Shown one piece after another: positions 45,482 to 55,881 of a DNA stretch of 56,556 nucleotides. The number at the start of each line of letters is the position of its first letter. The stretch's first letter is position 1. This stretch comes from an uncultured Clostridia bacterium (GTDB taxonomy: Bacteria; Bacillota; Clostridia; Oscillospirales; Acutalibacteraceae), in contig CALWVF010000038.1 of NCBI GenBank assembly GCA_944384925.1, forward strand, positions 1 through 56,556. Reading direction: 5' to 3'. The position numbers and the translations under genes were made by a program. The notes beneath the pieces are model-generated. The model was not told where the DNA came from. It did no database searches and saw only the letters and a list, made by a program, of their open reading frames with translations.

Positions 45482-46492
45482 CTACTTTGTAATAAATCCA
45501 ACCTTTTTCATAACCTTGCTTAATGTTTTTTGAGATATATATCGTGCTTTTTCCGCAGAGTCATTATAAAGTTTTGATAACTGCTCTTTATCTTGCATTA
45601 TAAGTTTAAATTTTTCTTGAATTGGTTTTAATAATTCTATCACCGACTCTGCAACCGCTACCTTAAATTCTCCATATCCAATTCCTCGAAACTCATTTTC
45701 AATCTCTTTATAACTTTTTCCTGTTGTAATAGAGTATATACCCATCAGATTATTTACTCCATCTTTGCCATCTGCATATCTAACTTCCGATTCTGAGTCC
45801 GTTACTGCACGCTTAAACTTTTTCATTACCATATCCGGCTTTTCTAAAATAGTTATACATGCATTCGCATTTGTATCGGATTTCGACATCTTTTTCGTTG
45901 GGTCCTGCAAAGACATTATTTTTGCTCCAACTTTAGGTATATATGGCTCTGGAATTGAAAACACATCTCCATAAATGCCATTAAATCTTTCTGCTATGTC
46001 TCTTGTCAACTCAAGATGTTGTTTCTGATCTATCCCAACTGGAACCACATTTGCCTGATATAACAATATATCTGCTGCCATTAACGATGGATATGTAAAT
46101 AATCCGGCGTTTATATTATCTGAGTGTTTTAACGATTTATCTTTAAATTGCGTCATTCTCGATAATTCACCAAATTGAGTATAACAATTTAAAATCCATG
46201 CTAGCTGTGCATGTGTATCAACATGACTTTGTATAAAAAATATACTTTTTTCAACATTAACCCCACATGCTAAAAGCAATGCATATGCCTCGATTATATT
46301 TCTTCTAAATACCAAGGGTTCTTGACGTACCGTAATTGTATGCAAATCTGCCAATGAAAATATACAATCAAAATCATCTTGCAAGTCAACCCAATTTCTT
46401 AAAGCTCCCAGATAATTTCCTAGTGTTATAGCTCCACTAGGCTGCACCGCGCTAAATAATATTTTTTTTTGTCTTGATTCATTTTTTAGCAT
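45482..46492 (-). CDS. trpS: Tryptophanyl-tRNA synthetase
   Basis: A 336-residue class I synthetase. The HIGH-equivalent lies in SGAITLGNYLGAL and the KMSKS loop in KKMSKSD, with TRDIAERFN in the tRNA/substrate region. AGGGGTG precedes the ATG. It lies 53 bases after mfd on the same strand and probably shares its transcript. No T-box is seen upstream. Confidence 0.97.
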   Translation of the reverse strand: MLKNESRQKKILFSAVQPSGAITLGNYLGALRNWVDLQDDFDCIFSLADLHTITVRQEPLVFRRNIIEAYALLLACGVNVEKSIFFIQSHVDTHAQLAWILNCYTQFGELSRMTQFKDKSLKHSDNINAGLFTYPSLMAADILLYQANVVPVGIDQKQHLELTRDIAERFNGIYGDVFSIPEPYIPKVGAKIMSLQDPTKKMSKSDTNANACITILEKPDMVMKKFKRAVTDSESEVRYADGKDGVNNLMGIYSITTGKSYKEIENEFRGIGYGEFKVAVAESVIELLKPIQEKFKLIMQDKEQLSKLYNDSAEKARYISQKTLSKVMKKVGFITK

Positions 46493-46545
46493 ATAAATTC
46501 ACCCCTATTTTAAAATTATAAAACATAAACTTCTTGTAAATAAAA

Positions 46546-49500
46546 CTATACTGTACTTTCGGATTTAGATAAATCTAAAACTTCCCTTAATACTTTAACC
46601 GGATTTTCTCCTTTATTTAATTTTATAGATATATACGGATTAGAGCCTGCATTAAATAATATTTTTCTTTTAGCTGTTGCAAGTATTTCCGATACTTGCT
46701 CTATATTAATTTTTCTCTGATATAAATTCAGCGCATCTGTCACTTGCTTTATTTCATAAATTCCTAAAGATGCTGCTGTGTTCCTAATTAAAGCAATGTC
46801 TATTAATCCCTTTACAGATGCTGGAGGTTCACCGAACCTATCTATTAGCTCATCTAAAACATCCATAGCATCTTCCTTGGTTCTAATATAAGATATTTTC
46901 CTATAAAACTCTAATCTTTGATTTAGTCCTGATATATATTTTTCTGATATATGTGCTTGAATTTGCAAATCAACCAAACATTCGAGCTCATAATTTTCAA
47001 TCCGCTCTCCCTTTTCTTCTCTCACAGCTTCTCCCAACAATTTCAAATACATATCGTATCCAACATCTTCCATATTGCCATGTTGCTCTGATCCTAATAT
47101 GTTTCCTGCACCTCTTAGCTCTAAATCACGCATTGCTATTTTAAATCCAGACCCAAACTCTGTGAATTCTCTTATTGCTGAAAGCCTTTTTTGCGATATA
47201 TCGCTAAGTACTTTACTCCTTTTAAAGGTAAAGTAAGCATATGCTCTTCTTGCAGATCTCCCGACTCTTCCTCTTAACTGATGTAATTGTGAAAGTCCCA
47301 TATAATCTGCATTTTCTATTATTAAGGTATTTGCGTTTGGAAGGTCTACACCCGTTTCTATGATTGTAGTACATACCAGTATATCTATTTCTTGTTCCAA
47401 CATTTTTTTCCATACTTCTGAAAGTTGAGATTCATTCATTTTTCCATGTGCTACATCAATGTTTGCCTCGGGGATTTGTGATTTCAATAACGTTGCAACA
47501 GATTCTATATCCTCAACTCTGTTGTGAAGATAATAAACCTGCCCACCTCTTCTAAGCTCTTTTCTTATTGCCTCATTTATAATAGACTGATCATGCTCTA
47601 AAACATAAGTCTGTACAGGATGTCGATTTTGAGGAGCTTCCTCTAGCGAAGACATATCTCTTATTCCAGACATTGCCATATTTAATGTTCTTGGAATTGG
47701 TGTTGCCGAAAGAGTTAATACATCTACATTTTTACATATATTTTTAAATCTTTCCTTTTGTGCTACACCAAATCTTTGCTCTTCGTCTATTATTACAAGT
47801 CCTAAATCATAAAATTCTACATCTTTTTGCACTAACCTATGTGTTCCTATTATAAAATCTATTTCCCCTCGTTTTAGCTGCTTTAATATTTCCTCCTGTT
47901 GTTTTGATGTCCTAAACCTAGATAACAGTTGTATATTAACTGGGTACCCTTCAAATCTTTTTAAAATATTTTGATAATGTTGCCAAGCTAAAATCGTTGT
48001 TGGCACAAGTAATGCACATTGTTTTGAATCTGATACACATTTAAATGCTGCTCGAAGTGCAACTTCTGTTTTTCCAAAGCCTACATCTCCACATAACAGT
48101 CTGTCCATTGGTGCTTCTCTTTGCATATCATTTTTTATTTCCTCAATACAATTCAATTGGTCTACAGTTTCTTCATATTCAAAGTGACTCTCAAAATCTC
48201 GTTGCCATTCATTATCTTCAGGAAACCTGTGGCCTTTTGCCTTCATTCTCTCTGAATACAATTTTATTAAATCTTTTGCGATGTCTTTAACCGCAGATCG
48301 AACTCTACTTTTTGTTTTTTGCCATTCACTAGAGCCTAATTTATTTAAACGTACATTTGCATCTTCTTTACTTCCTATATATTTCGAAACCATGTCTAAT
48401 TGAGTTACAGGAACATATAAAGTATCTCCCTTAGCATATTGAACTTTTATATAATCCTTTACTACACCCTGCATATTAATTTTTTGTATTCCATCGAAAA
48501 TCCCTATTCCGTGCAAGCTGTGAACAACATAGTCGCCAGTTGATAATTCAGATAAGCTATATATCTCTCTTGCATTTTTATCTTTCTTGCGTCGCTTCTT
48601 GTTTTTTTCAAATACATGCCCATGAGTCATAACAATAAATGGGCAAGATCCATATTCAAAACCTTCGGATAAACTTCCCGGTAAAACAATGATTCTGCCT
48701 TTTTCCAACTCAGAAATTTTTCTATGAAATTCTACTCTATATTCTTTACCATTCAAATCCTCAAACACCGATTGCGCCGCGCGTTCGGTTCCTGCTAATA
48801 TTACTATTCCTGTATCTTCATTATACATTGTGTCTAAATCATTGCATAATGTCTTCATACTTCCATTCCAAATACCAAGCTGCCTTGCCTTAAAATGAAC
48901 AACATTCTTTACTGGCAATATATAATCACTATGTGCAAAAACATCTAGATATATTAATTCTTTGCTCGATAAACAGTCTTCTAGATAAACTTCATCCTCA
49001 AAGTATTTATCTAGCCCCGAACATAATACTCCCTCTTTAAAATATTCTTTTATATCTTCTCCCCATTGCCATAAATTTGCTTTTAAGCGTTGCTCTATCT
49101 TTTGCGGTTCAGACATAAAGACCATATATTTATCGCTTATATAGTCAAATAATGTTGATGTTTTTTTATATAGCAATGGTATAAATTTGTCGATTGAATT
49201 AGGTATAATATCATTATTCAGCTTTTCTATTTCACCTAACAAATGTTCACGACAAATATTCAGCTTTTGTTCATCTAATTGATTCATAAAATCCGATATT
49301 TTCTTTGCTAGTTCTTCTGGTTTTTCCACAAGAACTTCTGTCGATGTTGAAATCTCTATTTCCTCTATTGATTCCGTTCTTCTTTGCGTTTCAGGGTCAA
49401 AATATGATATTGTATCAATTTCATCTCCCCAAAACTCCATGCGTATAGGTTGCAAATGATTGGGTGTATATAAATCCAATATTCCACCGCGAATAGAGAA

Positions 49501-50013
49501 TTGACCTGGTCCATCTACTTGTTCGCATTTTGTGTATCCGCACGATATCAAATATCCTGATATTTCTGAAATAGGTATTTCTTGCGAGACATAAAAACGT
49601 TTATTTACTTTCCTTAATAATTCAGGAGGTATTGTATATTGTAGTGCTGCATCTATGCAAGATATTATAACATCACAATTATCATCTAATATTTCAGAAA
49701 GTGCACTTAATCTTTGTTGCTCGTATTCCATAGATCTACTTTCTAAATCTCTAAAATTAAAATCTTTAGACAAATATACAACCACACGCAACCCCATAGA
49801 AATAAAATCATTTGCCATTTTTTGCGCTTGAGATTCATCTGGTGATATAACAAACGCTTTTTTTCTTTTATCTGATATCATCGAGTATACTATATGACTT
49901 TTGTGAATATGTGAAACTCCAACTACTCCTATAGGCAATATTTTTTCATCGACATACTTTTTTAATATCTTATACTCTGGCACACTATGTAAAATATCTT
50001 TTAAAAACTCCAT
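46546..50013 (-). CDS. mfd: Transcription-repair coupling factor Mfd
   Basis: A 1155-residue translocase that removes stalled RNA polymerase and recruits UvrA. The UvrB-like N-terminal part includes GQFSIRGGILDLYTP. The CarD/RID RNA-polymerase-binding domain begins LSTGDYVVHSLHGIGIF. The RecG-like motor has GDVGFGKTEVALRAAF, DEEQRFGV and SATPIPRTL, followed by QLRGRVGRS. A conventional ribosome site is missing: the nearest G run (50055-50060) is 40 bases upstream, beyond a small hairpin. pth lies directly upstream, as in B. subtilis. Confidence 0.97.
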   Translation of the reverse strand: MEFLKDILHSVPEYKILKKYVDEKILPIGVVGVSHIHKSHIVYSMISDKRKKAFVISPDESQAQKMANDFISMGLRVVVYLSKDFNFRDLESRSMEYEQQRLSALSEILDDNCDVIISCIDAALQYTIPPELLRKVNKRFYVSQEIPISEISGYLISCGYTKCEQVDGPGQFSIRGGILDLYTPNHLQPIRMEFWGDEIDTISYFDPETQRRTESIEEIEISTSTEVLVEKPEELAKKISDFMNQLDEQKLNICREHLLGEIEKLNNDIIPNSIDKFIPLLYKKTSTLFDYISDKYMVFMSEPQKIEQRLKANLWQWGEDIKEYFKEGVLCSGLDKYFEDEVYLEDCLSSKELIYLDVFAHSDYILPVKNVVHFKARQLGIWNGSMKTLCNDLDTMYNEDTGIVILAGTERAAQSVFEDLNGKEYRVEFHRKISELEKGRIIVLPGSLSEGFEYGSCPFIVMTHGHVFEKNKKRRKKDKNAREIYSLSELSTGDYVVHSLHGIGIFDGIQKINMQGVVKDYIKVQYAKGDTLYVPVTQLDMVSKYIGSKEDANVRLNKLGSSEWQKTKSRVRSAVKDIAKDLIKLYSERMKAKGHRFPEDNEWQRDFESHFEYEETVDQLNCIEEIKNDMQREAPMDRLLCGDVGFGKTEVALRAAFKCVSDSKQCALLVPTTILAWQHYQNILKRFEGYPVNIQLLSRFRTSKQQEEILKQLKRGEIDFIIGTHRLVQKDVEFYDLGLVIIDEEQRFGVAQKERFKNICKNVDVLTLSATPIPRTLNMAMSGIRDMSSLEEAPQNRHPVQTYVLEHDQSIINEAIRKELRRGGQVYYLHNRVEDIESVATLLKSQIPEANIDVAHGKMNESQLSEVWKKMLEQEIDILVCTTIIETGVDLPNANTLIIENADYMGLSQLHQLRGRVGRSARRAYAYFTFKRSKVLSDISQKRLSAIREFTEFGSGFKIAMRDLELRGAGNILGSEQHGNMEDVGYDMYLKLLGEAVREEKGERIENYELECLVDLQIQAHISEKYISGLNQRLEFYRKISYIRTKEDAMDVLDELIDRFGEPPASVKGLIDIALIRNTAASLGIYEIKQVTDALNLYQRKINIEQVSEILATAKRKILFNAGSNPYISIKLNKGENPVKVLREVLDLSKSESTV

Positions 50014-50126
50014 AATAAAAGCGATATATTTAATAATGAATAATCGCTTTAATACCCCCCATTTCTAATTTCAGCCTAAAAATCAAAAAACTCTTTCACC
50101 TTTATAATACTTTTATAATATGTTTA

Positions 50127-50741
50127 TCAGTTATAATTATTCATGGCCTCTTGAGCCTTATTTGAAATTATAAGTTCAATCGCATTCAGTGAATTCTCCA
50201 ATGCCGGTTTTAATTTTTGCAGCTCTTGGCTGTTGAATCTTGAAAGAACCCAATCTGCTAAATCCCAATTTGCGTTCGGTTTATTTCCTATTCCTATTTT
50301 CACGCGTGGAAATTCCTTTGATCCTGTATAATCAATTATGCTTTTTATACCATTATGTCCACCTGATGTGCCGCTTCTTCTGATTCTGATTTTACCTATG
50401 TCCATCGATATATCGTCATACACTATTACAACATTCTCTATAGGAATTTTGTAAAATGCTATTGCTTCTTCCACCGCTATACCACTTAAATTCATGTATG
50501 TTTGTGGTTTTAACAATAAAACTCTCTCATTCTCTATTGTAACCTCACTTATCAACGAATGAAATTTAAATTTACTAATTTTAGTATTGTATTTTTCTGC
50601 AAGTAAATCTAAAGCCATAAACCCTGCATTATGCCTTGTATTTTCATATTTAACACCATAATTACCTAGCCCAACTACAATATGTGTTATAGCAAATTTT
50701 TTTTGACTTATTTTTGAAAATACATCAAATATATTCGACAC
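50127..50741 (-). CDS. pth: Peptidyl-tRNA hydrolase
   Basis: A 204-residue enzyme recycling peptidyl-tRNA. Catalytic and binding residues appear in VVGLGNYGVKYENTRHNAGF (His20-equivalent), KPQTYMNLSG, VYDDISMDIG and SGGHNGIKSI. A 17-residue N-terminal extension precedes the usual start. GTG 50741 has AGAGGTG upstream at 7 bases, supporting the extension. The order prs-pth-mfd matches Bacillus (spoVC locus) without the ctc gene. Confidence 0.96.
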   Translation of the reverse strand: MSNIFDVFSKISQKKFAITHIVVGLGNYGVKYENTRHNAGFMALDLLAEKYNTKISKFKFHSLISEVTIENERVLLLKPQTYMNLSGIAVEEAIAFYKIPIENVVIVYDDISMDIGKIRIRRSGTSGGHNGIKSIIDYTGSKEFPRVKIGIGNKPNANWDLADWVLSRFNSQELQKLKPALENSLNAIELIISNKAQEAMNNYN

Positions 50742-50850
50742 AACCTATCACCTCTTAACCATAGAACTCTAACATATTATTTCCAAAAATATTTATATTA
50801 AAATAACAAGCACAGCATCGCTTTAATCTTCAATAACTATAAAGACTTGT

Positions 50851-50874
50851 GGCGGGATAGATTACTACCCCGCC
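50851..50874. terminator. GC-rich hairpin after prs
   Basis: GGCGGG and CCCGCC form a stem with extra inner pairs. T-rich sequence follows only on the plus strand, so for the minus-strand prs it may be a partial terminator or processing site. Confidence 0.45.
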
Positions 50875-50890
50875 TAATTTTATTTTCATA

Positions 50891-51850
50891 TTATATAAAC
50901 ATAGGAGAAACCGGTTTATCGGCATATATTCTCTGTATTGCCTCTGCAAACAACTCTGCAACCGATAAAATTGTGAATTTATCTAACATTTTACTTTCCG
51001 GTATTGGCACAGTATTTAACAATATTAGTTCTCTTATTGGGCTATTTTTTATTCTTTCTATTGCTGGTCCAGACAACACGCCATGTGTTGCACACGCATA
51101 TATCTCTTTAGCCCCTCCTTTTTCTATAAGCGCAGTTGCTGCATTACATAATGTTCCTGCTGTGTCGATCATATCATCAACTAAAATTACCTTTTTGTCT
51201 TTCACATCTCCCACTATATTCATTACTTCCGATACATTTGCTCTTTGGCGACGTTTATCGATAATTGCAAGTGGACAACCAAGTTTGGTCGTGAAGTGTC
51301 TTGCCCTTGTCACTGACCCTAAATCAGGAGAAACCACAACATAATCATTTACTCTGCCTTGGATCTTTTCCCTTAAAAATTCCGCAAGCATCGGTGCACC
51401 AACAAGATGGTCAACCGGTATATTAAAGAAACCTTGTATTTGCGGTGCATGTAAATCCATTGTTAATACACGATTGGCTCCAGCTACTGTTATTAAATCC
51501 GATACTAACTTTGCAGAGATTGCATCTCTTGCTTTTGCTTTTCTATCTTGGCGTGCATATCCAAAATACGGTATAACTGCTGTAATTCTTGCTGCCGATG
51601 CTCTTTTCATTGCATCTATCATTATTAGCAGCTCCATTAAGTTATGATTTACAGGATTGCATGTAGATTGAATAATAAAGCAGTCTGAACCTCTCACAGA
51701 CTCATGTAAAGAAACTGAAATTTCTCCATCACTAAATTGTGAAACTTCTGATTTTCCCATTGGGATTCCAATACACTCTGCAATTTCCTTTGCTACTTCA
51801 GGGTTAGAGTTTGCTGTAAATATTTTTATGTCCTTGCCATGAAAACTCAT
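50891..51850 (-). CDS. prs: Ribose-phosphate pyrophosphokinase
   Basis: A 319-residue PRPP synthase (class I). The ATP-binding loop is IPYFGYARQDRK, the metal/phosphate region VLTMDLHAPQIQGFF, and the PRPP-binding motif VILVDDMIDTAGT. ATG 51850 follows AGGAGG by 9 bases; the frame from 51874 begins before that site. It lies 66 bases after the GlmU-like gene, the conserved gcaD-prs pairing. Confidence 0.97.
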   Translation of the reverse strand: MSFHGKDIKIFTANSNPEVAKEIAECIGIPMGKSEVSQFSDGEISVSLHESVRGSDCFIIQSTCNPVNHNLMELLIMIDAMKRASAARITAVIPYFGYARQDRKAKARDAISAKLVSDLITVAGANRVLTMDLHAPQIQGFFNIPVDHLVGAPMLAEFLREKIQGRVNDYVVVSPDLGSVTRARHFTTKLGCPLAIIDKRRQRANVSEVMNIVGDVKDKKVILVDDMIDTAGTLCNAATALIEKGGAKEIYACATHGVLSGPAIERIKNSPIRELILLNTVPIPESKMLDKFTILSVAELFAEAIQRIYADKPVSPMFI

Positions 51851-51916
51851 ACATTTGTTCCTCCTACAAAACACTTTTATTCGTCTATTTTAGTATAACA
51901 TTTCTTAATAACATAT

Positions 51917-52939
51917 TCAATTATCTATTATACTACAAAAAGGTCCTATGCTACGACATTTTTTTATAACACTATTTTTGCAATAACTAAAATTCACAAC
52001 AGAGTTTTCTTCTAAAACACTATCTATAATTTCACAATTTGGTCCTACAACACAATTTTTCCCTACTGAAGACAACCCATAAATTAAGGTATTCGGCATA
52101 ATACAGCTACCTTCTTCTATTTCTACATCCGGGCCAATTATAATTCCATCTGTACATGGTATGCTAACACCTTTTTTCAGCATATCCTTAATAATTTTAC
52201 TTCTTGCAATAACGTTAAGGTAATTTAGCTGTTCACATGTATTAGCTCCAAGAACTATATCTTTACAATTTGTTTTAAACGCATACACTTTTTCACCTTG
52301 CTCTAAAAGAAGCTTAATAGTATCGGGTAAATAATATTCACCCTGTGCATTGTTGTTTGATATATTAGGTAAAACACTTAAAAGTTTTTCTACATTAAAC
52401 CAATATGCGCCTGAATTTACTTCTTTTATAGTTTTCACAGATTCGGTTGCATCTTTATGTTCTATGATATCAATAAATTCATTTGTTGTTTTATTTCTTA
52501 GTATTCGACCATATCCAGAGGGTTCATCAATTTCAGCAGATATAACGGTTGCAGCATTAAGCTTAGATTTATGTATATTATATGATTGCTTAATAGTTGT
52601 TTCATCGATAAAAGGTGAGTCTCCCCCTAGTATTAAAACGTCCCCATTAGGGTACTGACTTAAAAATTGTTCTGCGCACATCACAGCATGTGCAGTACCT
52701 TTTCTTTCATTTTGTATTACTATATCACAATTTATATTAGTAGAATCTAAATATTTCTTAACATCCTGGTATTGATACCCTGCAACAACACATATCTTAT
52801 CTATTTCAGATAAAGCCACCGAGTCTAACACCCATTTTAACATTGGTTTAAATAAAACCGATGCAAGTACTTTCGGTAAATTCATTTTCATTCTTGTTCC
52901 TTCACCGGCTGCTAAAATAATTGCACATTTTTTTGCCAT
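51917..52939 (-). CDS. glmU: Short GlmU: N-acetylglucosamine-1-phosphate uridyltransferase without acetyltransferase part
   Basis: A 340-residue protein beginning ILAAGEGTRMKMNLPKVL, the GlmU uridyltransferase signature, followed by ERKGTAHAV, GGDSPFI and GSGYGRI-like PSGYGRIL. It makes UDP-GlcNAc for the wall. The left-handed beta-helix starts (about residue 250, GIIIGPDVEIEEGSCIMP) but stops after SIGPFCSIIDN. Canonical GlmU continues to about 455 residues with the catalytic His, Lys and acetyl-CoA site; these are absent. The 66 bases to prs contain no remnant. So glucosamine-1-phosphate acetylation must come from another protein, if this is the sole copy. Promoter and position before prs fit glmU. 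Confidence 0.88.
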   Translation of the reverse strand: MAKKCAIILAAGEGTRMKMNLPKVLASVLFKPMLKWVLDSVALSEIDKICVVAGYQYQDVKKYLDSTNINCDIVIQNERKGTAHAVMCAEQFLSQYPNGDVLILGGDSPFIDETTIKQSYNIHKSKLNAATVISAEIDEPSGYGRILRNKTTNEFIDIIEHKDATESVKTIKEVNSGAYWFNVEKLLSVLPNISNNNAQGEYYLPDTIKLLLEQGEKVYAFKTNCKDIVLGANTCEQLNYLNVIARSKIIKDMLKKGVSIPCTDGIIIGPDVEIEEGSCIMPNTLIYGLSSVGKNCVVGPNCEIIDSVLEENSVVNFSYCKNSVIKKCRSIGPFCSIIDN

Positions 52940-53064
52940 TTCTTAACCTCTTTATAAAAATAAAATTTATGAATTATATTTTCACTTTACAAACATATTA
53001 TATTAATATTATCTCAATAATAGTAATATTTTTCAAGATTAAATATGTAAGTTATTATTATGTA

Positions 53065-53093
53065 TTGATTTTATCGTTAAAATTTGTCATAAT
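53065..53093 (+). promoter_or_regulatory. Possible promoter of ppdK
   Basis: TTGATT, a 17-base spacer and CATAAT, about 115 bases before the ppdK start. Moderate match in AT-rich DNA. Confidence 0.45.
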
Positions 53094-53208
53094 TAAATTT
53101 ATAACAATATGAAAAAATAGTATTATTGGCATATTAAGCTTTTACAACTATGTATGATTTGACTTCTTTTATCAACAAAACTTTTTATTTTTAGGAGGCT
53201 ATTATAAA

Positions 53209-55836
53209 ATGAGTGAAAAATATGTATACTTATTTTCCGAAGGGAACGGAAAAATGCGTGAACTTTTAGGTGGAAAAGGTGCTAATTTAGCTGAAATGAC
53301 TATTTTAGGCTTACCTGTTCCACAAGGCTTTACTGTTACAACTGAGGCTTGCGCAAAGTATTACGAAAACGGTAAATCTATTTCTAAAAATATTGAAAAT
53401 GAGATTTATGAAAGTCTTAAAAAACTAGAAGAAAAAACTAATAAAAAATTTGGTAACGCTAAAAATCCATTACTTCTTTCTGTTCGCTCTGGAGCTAGAG
53501 AATCTATGCCCGGAATGATGGATACTATTTTAAATCTAGGTTTAAACGATGAAGTCACCGAAGGACTCGCTCATTTAACACAAAATCCAAGATTTGCATA
53601 TGACTCTTATAGAAGATTTATTCAAATGTTTTCAGATGTTGTTATGGAACTACCAAAATCTGAATTTGAAAGAATTATAGATGATGTAAAAAAAGAAAGA
53701 GGTATCTCATTAGATACCGAACTAAATGTTGATGATATGAAAGACTTAGTTTATAGATTTAAATCTTTTTATAAAAAAAGCTTAAACGAAGACTTCCCTT
53801 CGGAACCTCGCAAACAACTTCTAGAGGCTATTAAAGCCGTTTTTCGTTCTTGGGATAACCCTCGAGCAAATGTATATAGAAGAATGAACGATATCCCATA
53901 TAGCTGGGGAACTGCTGTAAATGTTCAAGAAATGGTTTTCGGTAATACCGGTATTAAATCTGGAACAGGAGTTGCTTTTACAAGAGACCCTGCAACAGGT
54001 GAACACCGGCTATTTGGTGAATATTTAATAAATGCTCAAGGTGAAGATGTTGTAGCAGGTATTAGAACTCCACAAAATATAGACAATTTAAAAGATAGTA
54101 TGCCAGATGTGTATGAAAAATTTGCTAAAATTGCCTCTAAACTTGAAAATCACTATTTGGATATGCAAGATATGGAATTTACTATAGAAAACGGCAAGCT
54201 ATATATGCTTCAAACCAGAAACGGCAAACGTACTGCTAATGCCGCACTTAAAATAGCTGTTGATCTTGTTGAAGAAGGAAAAATATCTAAAGATGAAGCT
54301 TTGCTGCGTGTCGATCCGAAACAATTAGATTCTCTTTTGCACCCTCAATTTAATCCCAATGCATTAAGCAAGGCTAAACCAATTGGAAAAGGCTTAGCAG
54401 CTTCTCCTGGTGCTGCTTGCGGCAAAGTAGTTTTCTCTGCACAAGACGCCAAAGAATGGCACGATAAGGGCGAAAAAGTTATTTTAACAAGGCTTGAAAC
54501 TTCTCCGGAGGATATTGAAGGCATGGCTGTTGCAGAGGGTATTTTAACTGTTCGTGGTGGGATGACCTCTCATGCGGCTGTTGTTGCTAGAGGCATGGGT
54601 ACATGTTGTGTTTCAGGATGCACAGAAATTAAAATAAACGAAAGCGAAAAGTATTTTACTCTTGGAGGAAAAACTGTTTATGAAGGAGATTATATTTCTT
54701 TAAATGGTTCAACAGGAGAAATATATGCAGAACAAATACAGACATCAGAGGCGACTATATCAGGATATTTCGACACATTTATGCAATGGGCAGATTCAAC
54801 CAGAAAACTTAAAGTGCGCACTAATGCTGATACTCCTGCAGACGCGCAACAAGCAATAAAATTCGGTGCAGAAGGAATAGGCTTATGCCGTACTGAGCAT
54901 ATGTTCTTCGATGAAAACAGAATAAAAGCTATCCGCGAAATGATTGTTGTTGAGACTGCAGAAGAACGTAAACGTGCATTAGACAAAATCCTGCCATTTC
55001 AACAATCTGATTTTGAAGAAATGTATAAAGTTCTCGAAGGCCGACCAATGACTATAAGATTTTTAGATCCTCCTCTTCATGAATTCCTGCCAACAAAAAA
55101 GAAAGATATAGCTGAAATTGCACAATCATTAAATATATCGACTCAACATTTAGAAAACATTATAAAAGACCTTCATGAATTTAATCCTATGATGGGCCAC
55201 AGGGGTTGTAGGTTGGCAGTATCTTACCCCGAAATTGCGATAATGCAAACAACGGCTGTGATAAGTGCTGCTATAAATGTTAATCGTGAATATCCTGAAT
55301 ATAAAATCGAACCCGAAATTATGATTCCTCTGGTTGGAGATGTAAATGAGCTTAAGTTTATCAAAGGTATTGTTTGCAGCACTGCAGATAATTTAATTAA
55401 AGATTCAGGTCTGGATATGAAATATACTATTGGAACAATGATTGAAATACCTCGCGCTGCACTAACAGCTGATGAAATTGCAAAAGAAGCAGATTTCTTT
55501 AGTTTCGGAACAAATGACCTAACACAAATGACATTCGGGTTTAGCAGAGATGATGCCGGTAAATTTTTAAATTCGTATTATGAGAAAAAAATATATGAGT
55601 TTGATCCATTTGAAAAACTCGATCAAAACGGTGTAGGTAAACTTATAGAAATGGCAAGTAAGTTAGGAAAAGAAAGTAACGCAAATTTGAAAATTGGTAT
55701 TTGTGGTGAACACGGCGGAGACCCTAGCTCTGTTGAATTCTGCCATAGAACCGGTTTAGATTATGTTTCATGCTCTCCCTTTAGAGTTCCTATCGCAAGG
55801 TTGGCTGCAGCTCAAGCAGCTATTAAAAGCAAGTAA
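53209..55836 (+). CDS. ppdK: Pyruvate, phosphate dikinase
   Basis: An 875-residue three-domain enzyme interconverting pyruvate, ATP and Pi with PEP, AMP and PPi. The N-terminal ATP-grasp domain begins LLGGKGANLAEM, the swivelling domain has catalytic His in GGMTSHAAVVARGMG with Cys-Thr typical of PPDK (GTCCVSG), and the C-terminal TIM barrel has EGIGLCRTEHMFF and the Cys in KIGICGEHGGDP. AGGAGG lies about 10 bases before the ATG. No PPDK regulatory protein is adjacent. In anaerobes it often runs in the glycolytic direction. Confidence 0.98.
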   Translation: MSEKYVYLFSEGNGKMRELLGGKGANLAEMTILGLPVPQGFTVTTEACAKYYENGKSISKNIENEIYESLKKLEEKTNKKFGNAKNPLLLSVRSGARESMPGMMDTILNLGLNDEVTEGLAHLTQNPRFAYDSYRRFIQMFSDVVMELPKSEFERIIDDVKKERGISLDTELNVDDMKDLVYRFKSFYKKSLNEDFPSEPRKQLLEAIKAVFRSWDNPRANVYRRMNDIPYSWGTAVNVQEMVFGNTGIKSGTGVAFTRDPATGEHRLFGEYLINAQGEDVVAGIRTPQNIDNLKDSMPDVYEKFAKIASKLENHYLDMQDMEFTIENGKLYMLQTRNGKRTANAALKIAVDLVEEGKISKDEALLRVDPKQLDSLLHPQFNPNALSKAKPIGKGLAASPGAACGKVVFSAQDAKEWHDKGEKVILTRLETSPEDIEGMAVAEGILTVRGGMTSHAAVVARGMGTCCVSGCTEIKINESEKYFTLGGKTVYEGDYISLNGSTGEIYAEQIQTSEATISGYFDTFMQWADSTRKLKVRTNADTPADAQQAIKFGAEGIGLCRTEHMFFDENRIKAIREMIVVETAEERKRALDKILPFQQSDFEEMYKVLEGRPMTIRFLDPPLHEFLPTKKKDIAEIAQSLNISTQHLENIIKDLHEFNPMMGHRGCRLAVSYPEIAIMQTTAVISAAINVNREYPEYKIEPEIMIPLVGDVNELKFIKGIVCSTADNLIKDSGLDMKYTIGTMIEIPRAALTADEIAKEADFFSFGTNDLTQMTFGFSRDDAGKFLNSYYEKKIYEFDPFEKLDQNGVGKLIEMASKLGKESNANLKIGICGEHGGDPSSVEFCHRTGLDYVSCSPFRVPIARLAAAQAAIKSK

Positions 55837-55854
55837 CTGTTTAATACTAAAAAT

Positions 55855-55881
55855 AGACCTATAGAATTTATCTATAGGTCT
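55855..55881 (+). terminator. First of three hairpins after ppdK
   Basis: AGACCTATAG pairs perfectly with CTATAGGTCT over a 7-base loop, 18 bases after the ppdK stop. No T run follows. Confidence 0.5.
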
